64,000 nucleotides of DNA, taken from NCBI GenBank assembly GCA_018365995.1, contig JAGZIY010000001.1, forward strand, positions 62,001 to 126,000, written 5' to 3'. Below are positions 51,873-59,244 of this stretch, in pieces. A program made the position numbers and the translations under genes. The notes beneath the pieces were generated by a model, which did not search any database, was not told the origin of the DNA, and worked only from the letters and a program-made list of their open reading frames with translations. This DNA comes from Butyricicoccus pullicaecorum (lineage in GTDB: Bacteria; Bacillota; Clostridia; Oscillospirales; Butyricicoccaceae). Each line of letters opens with the position of its first letter. Position 1 is the stretch's first letter.

Positions 51873-52970
51873 ATGCAAAAGCAACCTGTTGTGTGGCTGG
51901 CACTGGCATTGTTTTTAGGCGGAACAGTTGCGGGAGCTTTGAGTACGGGAGACTCATTGGTCAGCCAATCTTATGCAGTAAATACCTATATAAGCGCTGT
52001 GCGTGAAAAGGCAAAGGATACCGTTGGGAAAAATCTGGGAGAGACGCAAAAAAAGATTGATGCGCTTGCTGCAAAGGCAACCGATACCCAGCTGAAAAGC
52101 AGCGTAGAGACTCAAGTGCTGGCAGCGCTTGGAAAATCATCACAGCTTAATCTGGGGGTCGGTCACACGGTCACGGCGCAAACGGGAACTGAAGTGATTC
52201 TTACTTCGGGAAAGGCTGTGATACGTAAGGGTACATGGATCAACCTTTCGACAGGAATACAGGCAGGCGTACAGCATGCGCTTGTCAGCCATCAGCGCTA
52301 TCTGGCAGCGGAGGACGGTGCAGAACTGATTTTACAGCAGGACAGCACTTTGGAAATTTCCGGTCAGTTTGAGAGCGGAGAATCCTCTGTGCAGACGGAA
52401 AATACGCAGTATACAGACTATGCAGATGCCCTGCATGCGCTCGGATTGTTTCAGGGAAGTCAAAATGGATATGAGCTTACAAGACCTGCAACACGTGTGG
52501 AGGGGATCGTTATGCTCATTCGTTTGTTGGGCGATGAAGCGGAAGCCAAGGAATATAAGGGAAAGCATCCCTTTACAGATGTTCCGGCATGGGCAAATTC
52601 TTATGTCGGTTATGCTTATAAACAGGGATATACCAGCGGTATCAACAAGACACAGTTTGGAAGTACAATGCAGCTGCGCTATCATGACTATATGACATTC
52701 TTGCTGCGTGCGCTGGGGTATTCAGATCGCGGCGGCGATTTCAGCTGGGAAAACGCAGACAAGGCAGCCGTTGACCATGGTATCCAAACCGAACAGGAGC
52801 GCATGGAAATTAAAAAACAGGGACGTTTTCTGCGTGACCATGTGGCATATACCTCTTACCGTACACTCTTTGCAAAAACCAAGGACGGAACACGTTTGTG
52901 CGATCAGCTTGTGCGCCGCGGTGTGTTTTCACAAAAACAACTTGACGCAGTTGAACAAAAAGGTTTGTGA
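51873..52970 (+). CDS. Secreted protein with SLH-type repeats
   Basis: A 365-residue exported protein with a signal sequence (VVWLALALFLGGTVAGAL), a helical region at about 30-80, then a glycine-rich beta segment (GVGHTVTAQTGTEVILTSGK). Then come repeats related to SLH domains (YADALHALGLFQGSQNGYEL with RPATRVEGIVMLIRLLGDEA; then PFTDVPAWANSYVGYAYKQG). The repeats could attach it to the wall. ATG at 51873 has GGGGG 7 bases upstream; ATG at 51867 is too close. No enzyme domain is evident. It follows mtaB by 63 bases. Confidence 0.8.
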   Translation: MQKQPVVWLALALFLGGTVAGALSTGDSLVSQSYAVNTYISAVREKAKDTVGKNLGETQKKIDALAAKATDTQLKSSVETQVLAALGKSSQLNLGVGHTVTAQTGTEVILTSGKAVIRKGTWINLSTGIQAGVQHALVSHQRYLAAEDGAELILQQDSTLEISGQFESGESSVQTENTQYTDYADALHALGLFQGSQNGYELTRPATRVEGIVMLIRLLGDEAEAKEYKGKHPFTDVPAWANSYVGYAYKQGYTSGINKTQFGSTMQLRYHDYMTFLLRALGYSDRGGDFSWENADKAAVDHGIQTEQERMEIKKQGRFLRDHVAYTSYRTLFAKTKDGTRLCDQLVRRGVFSQKQLDAVEQKGL

Positions 52971-52978
52971 AAACAGGA

Positions 52979-53006
52979 ACCCATTTTCTCTAGGACGCAT
53001 AGGATA
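52979..53006 (+). promoter_or_regulatory. Candidate SigK-type promoter of the small cysteine-rich gene
   Basis: AC (52979-52980), a 17-base spacer, CATAGGATA (52998-53006) matches the SigK pattern AC-N16/17-CATANNNTA. No good SigA -35 is seen at the right distance. Confidence 0.45.
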
Positions 53007-53036
53007 AGATGTAATCCACAAAAGGAGGAAAACATT

Positions 53037-53198
53037 ATGTATCAAAATTCTTGCTGGGGCATCGATTCTTGGTGGATCATCATCCTGTTCGCGATCCTTC
53101 TGATTTGGCTGTGCGGCGGTAACCAGTGCGGCTGCGGCTCCAATCAGTGCGGTTATGGCTCGAACACGCTTGACTGCTGTAACGGCTGCTGCCACTAA
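53037..53198 (+). CDS. Very small hydrophobic cysteine-rich protein (probable spore protein)
   Basis: A 53-codon gene with AAAGGAGG 8 bases before the ATG. The product has a short N-terminus, one hydrophobic segment at about residues 12-25 (WWIIILFAILLIWL), and a Gly/Asn/Cys-rich tail. Nine of 53 residues are Cys, ending CCNGCCH. The plan resembles short hydrophobic spore proteins of the YjcZ kind followed by a coat-like cysteine tail, but the family is not certain. A SigK-like promoter precedes it and a strong hairpin follows, so it is transcribed alone. I infer expression in the mother cell late in sporulation. Confidence 0.8.
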   Translation: MYQNSCWGIDSWWIIILFAILLIWLCGGNQCGCGSNQCGYGSNTLDCCNGCCH

Positions 53199-53210
53199 TC
53201 GAAATCCCCT

Positions 53211-53246
53211 ACCAAAAGCGCGGAGGAATTCCCTCCGCGCTTTTGG
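53211..53246 (+). terminator. Hairpin terminator after the small cysteine-rich gene
   Basis: A 16-base stem (ACCAAAAGCGCGGAGG and complement) around a short loop, very stable. The T-run is short and lies within the stem. Confidence 0.7.
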
Positions 53247-53294
53247 TGGATATCGAAAAATATGTTCTTTTTTACCAGAACGTAAAAATAGGTC

Positions 53295-53323
53295 TTGTCA
53301 AATGCCTGAAAATAGGGTAAAAT
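53295..53323 (+). promoter_or_regulatory. SigA promoter of efp
   Basis: TTGTCA (53295-53300), a 17-base spacer, TAAAAT (53318-53323), about 60 bases before efp. Confidence 0.75.
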
Positions 53324-53385
53324 ATATGAGCATTGATTAGAATTTAGAACACAACGGTGTCTAATGTTTTGGAGGATTCGTAATT

Positions 53386-53949
53386 ATGATTTCTGCAGGT
53401 GAATTCAGAAACGGTGTAACATTTGAGATGGACGGACAAGTCCTTCAGGTTGTTGAGTTTCAGCATGTAAAGCCGGGTAAGGGCGCAGCATTCGTGCGCG
53501 TAAAGATGAAGAATGTAATCACTGGCGCGGTGACTGAGCGCAGCTTTAACCCAACCGATAAGTATGAGCCAGCGTATGTAGAGCGCAAGGAAATGCAGTA
53601 TCTGTATGCAGATGGCGATCTTTACTATTTCATGGATACCGAGACCTATGACCAGCTTCCAATCAACCAGTCTACTCTGGGAGATGACTTCCGCTTTGTT
53701 AAGGAAAATACAAATGTAAAGGTGCTCTCTTATAAGGGCAGTGTATTTGCTGTTGAGCCTCCGCTCTTTGTTGAACTCGAAATCACAGAGACTGACCCGG
53801 GCTTCAAGGGCAATACTGCAACCAATACATTGAAGCCGGCTGTTGTTGAGACCGGTGCAACTGTACAGGTTCCGTTGTTTATCGAAATTGGAGACCGCAT
53901 CAAGATCGATACCCGTACTGGTGAGTATTTGGAGCGTGCAAAGGGCTAA
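53386..53949 (+). CDS. efp: Translation elongation factor P
   Basis: A 187-residue factor relieving ribosome stalling at polyproline. It has the N-terminal KOW domain with the modifiable lysine loop (FQHVKPGKGAAFVRVKMKN), then two OB domains ending in GDRIKIDTRTGEYLERAKG. The normal bacterial length. No modification enzyme is nearby. TTGGAGG precedes the ATG. Confidence 0.96.
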   Translation: MISAGEFRNGVTFEMDGQVLQVVEFQHVKPGKGAAFVRVKMKNVITGAVTERSFNPTDKYEPAYVERKEMQYLYADGDLYYFMDTETYDQLPINQSTLGDDFRFVKENTNVKVLSYKGSVFAVEPPLFVELEITETDPGFKGNTATNTLKPAVVETGATVQVPLFIEIGDRIKIDTRTGEYLERAKG

Positions 53950-53988
53950 TCCAAACTCGCCTTCACTTTCTGCGAAGGAGGATGCAAA

Positions 53989-54396
53989 ATGACTGTAATG
54001 GAGCGCGTCGCATATCTCAAAGGATTGTTTGAAGGATTGGATATTGATACGGAAAAAAAGGAGGGAAAGCTGCTTGCCGGTATGATTTCCGCAATGGAAG
54101 AACTGGCAGAGGCTGTTACCGACCTGAAGCAGCAGAACGAAGAACTGCTCGATGAATTGGATGATGTCTATGACGAAATCTCTGCTGTGACAGAGGATTT
54201 CCTCACTGTCGATGATGAAGATGAGGATCTCGCGCTTGAGGCAGATGAAGACCTTTATCAGGTAATTTGTCCAACCTGCGGAGAGGTACTCTATCTGGAT
54301 CAGGATATGCTTGAAACCGGCTCTATCGTTTGCGGTGCATGCGGAGAAGAATTGGAATTTGACTTATCCGGACTTGACAATTCCGAAGAAAACTGA
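53989..54396 (+). CDS. CD1247-type protein with C-terminal zinc ribbon
   Basis: A 135-residue protein. The N-terminal region (MERVAYLKGLFEGLDIDTEK, EGKLLAGMISAMEELAEAV) matches the CD1247 N-terminal domain widespread in Clostridia. An acidic coiled segment follows (ELLDELDDVYDEISAVTEDF), then a zinc ribbon with CPTCGE and CGACGE. Function unknown. It follows efp by 39 bases with a good GAAGGAGG, so it is probably co-transcribed. The promoter of the following tRNA lies inside its 3' end. Confidence 0.85.
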   Translation: MTVMERVAYLKGLFEGLDIDTEKKEGKLLAGMISAMEELAEAVTDLKQQNEELLDELDDVYDEISAVTEDFLTVDDEDEDLALEADEDLYQVICPTCGEVLYLDQDMLETGSIVCGACGEELEFDLSGLDNSEEN

Positions 54397-54402
54397 TAGA
54401 AT
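54374..54402 (+). promoter_or_regulatory. SigA promoter of tRNA-Val
   Basis: TTGACA (54374-54379), a 17-base spacer, TAGAAT (54397-54402), overlapping the end of the CD1247-type gene. A small hairpin (GCGTTGAG/CTCAGCGC) lies between it and the tRNA. Confidence 0.7.
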
Positions 54403-54437
54403 AATAGTGCGTTGAGTGTTCTGCTCAGCGCGCTTAT

Positions 54438-54513
54438 GGACATTTAGCTCAGCTGGTAGAGCATCCGCTTGACGTGCGGAAGGTCATGGGTTCGAGCCCC
54501 TTAGTGTCCACCA
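54438..54513 (+). tRNA. tRNA-Val (anticodon GAC)
   Basis: A complete cloverleaf. The acceptor stem GGACATT/AGTGTCC has one G-U pair, the D arm carries AGCTCAGCTGGTAGAGC, the anticodon arm is TCCGC-TTGACGT-GCGGA with anticodon GAC, and the T loop is TTCGAGC. CCA is encoded at the 3' end. It reads GUC and GUU valine codons. It stands alone. Confidence 0.95.
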
Positions 54514-54522
54514 AATCAAGAT

Positions 54523-54560
54523 AATCCGAACCTTTTCCCAATCGGGAATGGGTTCGGATT
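54523..54560 (+). terminator. Hairpin terminator after tRNA-Val
   Basis: Stem AATCCGAACC/GGGTTCGGATT with an inner TTCCC/GGGAA, then a weak T-rich stretch. Confidence 0.7.
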
Positions 54561-54595
54561 TATCATTTATTTGGACGAAATAGCATAAACAGAAC

Positions 54596-54624
54596 GGCGG
54601 AGGTATGTGGTACATACCTCCGCC
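54596..54624. repeat. Perfect 13-base inverted repeat
   Basis: GGCGGAGGTATGT and its exact complement around GGT. It lies between the tRNA hairpin and the decayed regulator. No T-run follows on either strand, so its role (protein site, terminator remnant or mobile-element scar) is open. Confidence 0.6.
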
Positions 54625-54629
54625 ATTTT

Positions 54630-54905
54630 GCTGCAACGTCTTAATGCTTGATGGAATGGAAACGGCTGTTGAGAGAACGAAACACACATTGTATTCTGGT
54701 CTTTATAACGGTTTTGAAAGAGCATGTATTTGATGCTTTTGAAGTGCAATCATATGATTATATAGTGAAACCGATAGACGCTTTGCATTTCAAAAAAATG
54801 AGAAAACGCGAAGAAGTGAAGAAACGAAATTGAATGATCCAAAGAAAACACAAAAATTTTCCGTAAAGGCAACGGATGTTGGAAAATATATAGATATTTA
54901 TGTGT
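54630..54905 (+). pseudogene. Decayed LytTR-type response regulator
   Basis: An open stretch from 54648 to 54833 encodes CILVFITVLKEHVFDAFEVQ followed by SYDYIVKPIDALHFKKM, which is the middle to end of an AgrA/LytR-type receiver domain (the VKPI lysine region). Just upstream, in another frame, DGMETAVERTKHT resembles the region after the phosphorylated Asp. This implies a frameshift and loss of the N-terminus. Downstream, stop codons break what reads like LytTR DNA-binding remnants (ATDVGKYIDIYV). The base composition is clearly more AT-rich than in the flanking genes. No intact gene can be made from it. Confidence 0.65.
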
Positions 54906-55236
54906 AGGGGGAGATTGTCCGCAATTGCGAACTTTGTCAAAATTTGTCGAACGAATTTAGTTGCTGTATAAATTGAGATGTATTATAATAAAAGCGTCAT
55001 AAGAGATAGGGATTTTTTCTCCAAGATTTATCCTATTATCTTTTTGACGTTGGGTACATAGTATCCTTGTATATGAGATGGGTGACTCTGATAGCTGTAA
55101 GGCATTCAGGGTCACTTTTTTTGCATTGCAATGGAGCTCTTACGTCAAGAGAAGAAGCGAGTAAATTTATAAAATAAATGAGCTGTTTTTTCAGGCAAAC
55201 TGACGAATTTGCAAAGCACGCCTTTATACATCTTCC
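54906..55236. other. Intergenic region with an orphan promoter and terminator
   Basis: No open frame of interest. It holds a SigA-type promoter (TTGTCG 54944-54949, 17 bases, TATAAA 54967-54972) and about 110 bases later a terminator (55082-55122). A short untranslated RNA of about 150 bases could be made from this unit. The rest, up to the nrdD promoter, is AT-rich with nothing I recognise. Confidence 0.4.
55082..55122 (+). terminator. Intrinsic terminator upstream of nrdD
   Basis: Stem GTGACTCTGA/TCAGGGTCAC (one mismatch), a 14-base loop and seven Ts. Confidence 0.85.
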
Positions 55237-55285
55237 ATACTAGATGTAGTTATGCTATAATGGTCATCGACACAATATATAAGGA
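55237..55285 (+). promoter_or_regulatory. nrdD promoter with two NrdR-box-like sites
   Basis: An extended -10 (TGCTATAAT, 55253-55261) lies between two sequences resembling the NrdR box core CWATATWTWG. They are CTAGATGTAG (55240-55249) and CAATATATAA (55273-55282, preceded by ACA as in the full consensus). Their starts are 33 bases apart, close to the three-turn spacing known for NrdR. The second overlaps the ribosome site. Confidence 0.6.
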
Positions 55286-55296
55286 GACTTGGCAAC

Positions 55297-57417
55297 ATGA
55301 TTTATATCGTGAAAAAAGATGGTACACTGGAAGAATTTGATGTGCGTAAGGTGGTTGCTGCGGTCAATAAGTCTGCAAACCGCGTTCTTTATACATTTAC
55401 ACAAAAGGAAACCGATGCAATTTGTGAATATGTTTCAAGTTATGTCGAAAATATGGGTACAGAACGTGTTGAAATCTGGCAGATGCACAATATCGTAGAG
55501 GCTGCACTGGAAAATGTACGTCCTGAGGTTGCCAAGAGTTATCGAGATTACCGCAATTATAAGCAGGATTTTGTCGGAATGTTAGACAATGTCTACAAGA
55601 AAAGCCAATCCATCATGTATATTGGAGATAAGGAAAACTCCAATACGGATTCTGCGTTAGTCTCCACGAAACGCAGCCTGATTTTTAATCAGCTCAACAA
55701 GGAGCTTTATCAAAAGTTCTTTATGAATACAGAGGAATTGCAGGCGTGTCGCGATGGATATATCTATGTACATGATATGTCTGCACGCCGAGATACGATG
55801 AATTGCTGCCTGTTTGATGTAGAGCACGTTCTAAAGGGCGGTTTCGAAATGGGAAACCTATGGTATAATGAGCCAAAGACTCTGAATGTTGCATTTGATG
55901 TCATTGGAGATATCGTTCTATCTGCTGCCAGCCAGCAGTATGGCGGATTCACAGTGCCTTCCGTAGACTTGCTGCTCGAGCCGTATGCACAGAAAAGCTA
56001 TGACATGCTGACGGCAAAGTACAAAAAGCTGGGGTTATCCGATGATGTAGTGGAACAGGAGGTCATGGCAGATATTCTGAATGATTTTGAGCAGGGTTTT
56101 CAAGGCTGGGAGTACAAGTTTAACACAGTGGCGTCCAGCCGCGGCGATTATCCCTTTATTACTATGACGATTGGCACGGGAACCGGTCGCTTTGCCAAGC
56201 TGGCATCTATTACAATGCTTGATGTACGTCGCCGAGGGCAGGGGAAAAAGGGGCAGAAGAAGCCAGTGCTCTTTCCCAAAATCGTGTTCCTGTATGACGA
56301 AAATCTGCATGGTGAGGGCAAGCCGCTTGAGGACGTCTTTGAGGCAGGTATTCTGTGCTCTGCAAAGGCAATGTATCCTGATTGGCTCAGCTTGTCTGGA
56401 GATGGCTATGTACCTTCCATGTATAAGAAATATGGGAAAATCATCAGCCCCATGGGCTGCCGTGCGTTTCTGTCCCCGTGGTATGAGCGCGGCGGTATGA
56501 AGCCGGCAGATGATAAGGATACGCCCGTATTCGTGGGACGATGGAACATTGGTGCAGTTTCTCTGCATTTGCCTATGATCTATGCCAAGGCACAGCAAGA
56601 AAATCGTTCATTTTACGAAGTGTTGGACTATTATCTGGAACTTATCCGCAAGCTGCATATTCGTACTTATGCGTATCTGGGAGAAATGCGTGCATCGACC
56701 AACCCGCTTGCATATTGTGAGGGTGGTTTTTATGGTGGTCATCTGGGACTGCATGATAAAATCAAGCCAATTCTGAAAACGGCAACCGCATCTTTCGGCA
56801 TTACGGCACTCAACGAACTTCAGATGCTGCACAATGGCAAGTCACTTGTGGAGGACGGCGAATTTGCACTGGAAACCATGCGCTATATCAACCAGAAGGT
56901 GAATCAGTTTAAGGAGGCAGACGGGAACCTCTACGCAATTTACGGCACACCAGCAGAGAGTCTATGCGGATTGCAGGTCGAGCAGTTCCGCCAGAAGTAT
57001 GGCATTGTAGAAGGTGTTTCTGATCGTGCTTATGTTTCAAACAGCTTCCATTGTCACGTGGCTGAGGATTTAACACCTATCGAAAAGCAGGACTTGGAGG
57101 CGCGCTTCTGGGATCTGTTCAATGGTGGAAAAATTCAATATGTCAAATATCCAATTGCCTATAATCTAGATGCTATTCGCACACTGATTCGCCGTGCGAT
57201 GAAGCTGGGATTCTATGAGGGTGTCAATCTGAGCCTTGCCTATTGTAATGATTGTGGACACGAAGAATTAAGCATGGATGTTTGTCCAAAGTGTGGTTCT
57301 TCTAATCTCACGAAGATTGAACGCATGAACGGATATTTGTCTTACTCCCGTGTAAAAGGAGATACCCGTCTCAATGACGCAAAAATGGCGGAAATCGCAG
57401 AAAGAAAGAGTATGTAA
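55297..57417 (+). CDS. nrdD: Anaerobic (class III) ribonucleoside-triphosphate reductase
   Basis: A 706-residue glycyl-radical enzyme reducing NTPs to dNTPs without oxygen. The N-terminal ATP-cone (MIYIVKKDGTLEEFDVRKVV, about 1-95) senses ATP/dATP. The large barrel follows, then a zinc site with CNDCGHEE and CPKCGSSN. The radical glycine is probably Gly679 in ERMNGYLSYSRV; the more usual context is RVCGY, but Asn before the Gly is tolerated in relatives. It overlaps nrdG by one base. The promoter carries NrdR-like boxes. Confidence 0.95.
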   Translation: MIYIVKKDGTLEEFDVRKVVAAVNKSANRVLYTFTQKETDAICEYVSSYVENMGTERVEIWQMHNIVEAALENVRPEVAKSYRDYRNYKQDFVGMLDNVYKKSQSIMYIGDKENSNTDSALVSTKRSLIFNQLNKELYQKFFMNTEELQACRDGYIYVHDMSARRDTMNCCLFDVEHVLKGGFEMGNLWYNEPKTLNVAFDVIGDIVLSAASQQYGGFTVPSVDLLLEPYAQKSYDMLTAKYKKLGLSDDVVEQEVMADILNDFEQGFQGWEYKFNTVASSRGDYPFITMTIGTGTGRFAKLASITMLDVRRRGQGKKGQKKPVLFPKIVFLYDENLHGEGKPLEDVFEAGILCSAKAMYPDWLSLSGDGYVPSMYKKYGKIISPMGCRAFLSPWYERGGMKPADDKDTPVFVGRWNIGAVSLHLPMIYAKAQQENRSFYEVLDYYLELIRKLHIRTYAYLGEMRASTNPLAYCEGGFYGGHLGLHDKIKPILKTATASFGITALNELQMLHNGKSLVEDGEFALETMRYINQKVNQFKEADGNLYAIYGTPAESLCGLQVEQFRQKYGIVEGVSDRAYVSNSFHCHVAEDLTPIEKQDLEARFWDLFNGGKIQYVKYPIAYNLDAIRTLIRRAMKLGFYEGVNLSLAYCNDCGHEELSMDVCPKCGSSNLTKIERMNGYLSYSRVKGDTRLNDAKMAEIAERKSM

Positions 57418-57932
57418 TGAATTACCATAATATTACCCGAGATGATATGCTCAACGGAGAAGGCTTGCGTGTTGTGCTTTGGGTTTCCGGCTGTGGACAC
57501 CATTGCCCAGAATGTCACAATCCGCAAACATGGGACGCAGGCAGCGGCGTACCGTTTGACTATGCAGCAAAGCTGGAGCTGCTGGACGAATTATCAAGGG
57601 ACTATATTTCGGGAATCACTTTTTCCGGAGGAGATCCTTTATTCCCCGGTAATCGCGCAGAGATTGGAGAATTGATTGCAGAGGTTCGAAAAAATTTTCC
57701 TAATAAGACGATATGGCTATATACCGGATATCGTTGGGAAGATGTCTGTACGCTGCCGATGGTACAAATGTGTGATGTTATGGTGGATGGGCGATATCAG
57801 AAAGAACAGCGTAATCCACAGCTGTACTGGTGCGGCAGTGAAAATCAGCGAATTATTGATATTCCACGTACCCTGTCGGAGGGCAAGGTTGTACTGCATT
57901 CACAAGCCACAATCAAAGAGATTAGGAGATAA
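57417..57932 (+). CDS. nrdG: Anaerobic ribonucleotide reductase activating enzyme
   Basis: A 171-residue radical SAM activase that makes the glycyl radical in NrdD. Its 4Fe-4S ligands are Cys26, Cys30 and Cys33 in SGCGHHCPECHNPQTWD. FSGGDPLFPGNRAEI contacts SAM. The start codon shares a base with the nrdD stop (TAATG). Two bases separate it from dut. Confidence 0.95.
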   Translation: MNYHNITRDDMLNGEGLRVVLWVSGCGHHCPECHNPQTWDAGSGVPFDYAAKLELLDELSRDYISGITFSGGDPLFPGNRAEIGELIAEVRKNFPNKTIWLYTGYRWEDVCTLPMVQMCDVMVDGRYQKEQRNPQLYWCGSENQRIIDIPRTLSEGKVVLHSQATIKEIRR

Positions 57933-57933
57933 T

Positions 57934-58365
57934 ATGGAAATTCAAATCAAGTATTTTACAGATGCAATCGAACCACTTTGCTATATCGCCGGAAAGTCTG
58001 ACTGGATAGACCTGCGCGCCGCAGAGGAGATTGTTATGCAGGCAGGGGAATTTCGTTTGATCCCGCTAGGCATCGCCATGCAGCTGCCGGAGGGATATGA
58101 AGCACATGTTGTGCCACGCAGTTCAACATTTAAGAATTTTGGTATCATTCAGACAAACAGCATGGGTGTTATTGATGAAACCTATTGTGGGGACAATGAC
58201 CAATGGTTTTTTCCGGCATATGCAGTGCGGGATACCGTCATTCATGTTAATGACCGCATTTGCCAGTTCCGTATTATGGAGCATCAGCCTGCACTTTCCT
58301 TTGCTGTGACAAATTGCTTAAAAAATCCGAACCGTGGCGGTCATGGCAGTACGGGAAAGGTGTAA
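57934..58365 (+). CDS. dut: dUTP diphosphatase (trimeric type)
   Basis: A 143-residue trimeric dUTPase fold. Motif 2 is PRSSTFKNFGIIQTNSMG, motif 3 GVIDETYCGDNDQWFFPAYA, motif 4 NDRICQFRIMEHQP and motif 5 RGGHGSTGKV. It removes dUTP and gives dUMP for thymidylate synthesis, which fits next to the reductase. ATG at 57934 has AGGAG upstream; the frame is open back to 57676 but overlaps nrdG. A related dCTP deaminase is less likely given the motifs. Confidence 0.92.
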   Translation: MEIQIKYFTDAIEPLCYIAGKSDWIDLRAAEEIVMQAGEFRLIPLGIAMQLPEGYEAHVVPRSSTFKNFGIIQTNSMGVIDETYCGDNDQWFFPAYAVRDTVIHVNDRICQFRIMEHQPALSFAVTNCLKNPNRGGHGSTGKV

Positions 58366-58400
58366 AAAATCACTTTCCCTTTGTATACGAGGTGTGTGAG

Positions 58401-58892
58401 ATGGTTACGATTCAAAAAATGTCTAAGAAGGACAGACCATCGTTTTCATTGGAAGCAAAGCTCATACTGACAGGGAAGTATGTCATAGGATATGAATATC
58501 TTACAAGATGGAGCCCAATATATTTTACTCCCGATGGTCATACAGATTGGGAAACTGTCTGCGTGCCTGAAAATTTAATTGGTTATGTAGATCTTGCAGA
58601 AGAATGTGTTTTTATTCTTGCACAATATCAAAAAATGTTTCAGGATGATACATCAGAATATGGGCTTCTGTACATCAGTGTCCCTTCTTTGGAGGAGGCA
58701 ATCTTACAATATACAGAAATAGCGCATATAGCAGCGGAATTTTCCATGTTTCCTGATATTGTATGGATTGATGATGATTTCTTGTATGATGAAAATTTAT
58801 CATTTGATTTTGAGAAATTCCGCGCAATTGATGAAGGTGTTGGATACTTGAATCCAAAGCATTTTTCGGTACATCAATTCGTGACCTTATAA
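58401..58892 (+). CDS. Unrecognised protein, AT-rich gene
   Basis: A 163-residue protein, not recognised. It has MVTIQKMSKKDRPSFSLEAK, then GYEYLTRWSPIYFTPDGHTD, a helical centre and a strongly acidic C-terminal half (VWIDDDFLYDENLSFDFEKF). It appears soluble and cytoplasmic. ATG at 58401 has GAGGTG at a slightly long spacing. Codon use is more AT-rich than in the nrd genes upstream, hinting at a later arrival. A perfect terminator follows. Confidence 0.65.
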   Translation: MVTIQKMSKKDRPSFSLEAKLILTGKYVIGYEYLTRWSPIYFTPDGHTDWETVCVPENLIGYVDLAEECVFILAQYQKMFQDDTSEYGLLYISVPSLEEAILQYTEIAHIAAEFSMFPDIVWIDDDFLYDENLSFDFEKFRAIDEGVGYLNPKHFSVHQFVTL

Positions 58893-58901
58893 AAGTGGTG
58901 A

Positions 58902-58943
58902 AATAAGACCGTACTGTATTTTACGCAGTACGGTCTTATTGAT
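58902..58943. terminator. Intrinsic terminator after the 58401 gene
   Basis: A perfect 15-base stem AATAAGACCGTACTG with its complement around a 9-base loop, closing the nrdDG-dut region. Confidence 0.8.
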
Positions 58944-58993
58944 AGAAAGCAAAAAGAATGATTTGCAGTCTGCACACTTTTCTGTTTGGTGGA

Positions 58994-59023
58994 TTATACT
59001 GGAGTAAGGAAACACCGTACAAT
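58994..59023 (+). promoter_or_regulatory. Candidate SigE-type promoter of the small-gene/spoVM unit
   Basis: TTATACT (58994-59000), a 15-base spacer, CGTACAAT (59016-59023) resembles the SigE -10 CATACAAT with one change. SpoVM is SigE-dependent in Bacillus. Confidence 0.45.
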
Positions 59024-59085
59024 TGTGTTATGGGCACTCTCTGGCAATGATATGGTGTTATTTGGTAAGAGGAGTGTGATACCCC

Positions 59086-59232
59086 ATGTTTTGCCAGCGA
59101 TATTTGATTGGAATGTTCTGCCTTGGGCTGGGAATCGGTTTTCTTTTGGGAAGTATTTGCCCTGTATTCTGGTTTTTGCTGTTTCTCAGTGTAACACTGA
59201 TTGTACTTGGCGTACTATTATTGAAACGATAG
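59086..59232 (+). CDS. 48-residue membrane peptide upstream of spoVM
   Basis: An ORF of 48 codons. The product is almost entirely hydrophobic, with two transmembrane stretches separated by a Gly/Ser/Pro turn: LIGMFCLGLGIGFLLGS, then FWFLLFLSVTLIVLGVLLL, ending in Lys-Arg. GAGGAG lies 11 bases before the ATG. The spoVM ribosome site AGGAGG begins in its stop codon, so the two are likely translated together. I do not recognise a family. It could help place SpoVM in the forespore membrane, but that is inference. Confidence 0.65.
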   Translation: MFCQRYLIGMFCLGLGIGFLLGSICPVFWFLLFLSVTLIVLGVLLLKR

Positions 59233-59244
59233 GAGGCATTTCAG

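Noticed and set aside
54648..54833. 61-codon frame as a functional small regulator
   Set aside because: It holds only a receiver-domain fragment without the phosphorylated Asp or an output domain, and matching fragments lie in other frames, so decay is the better reading.
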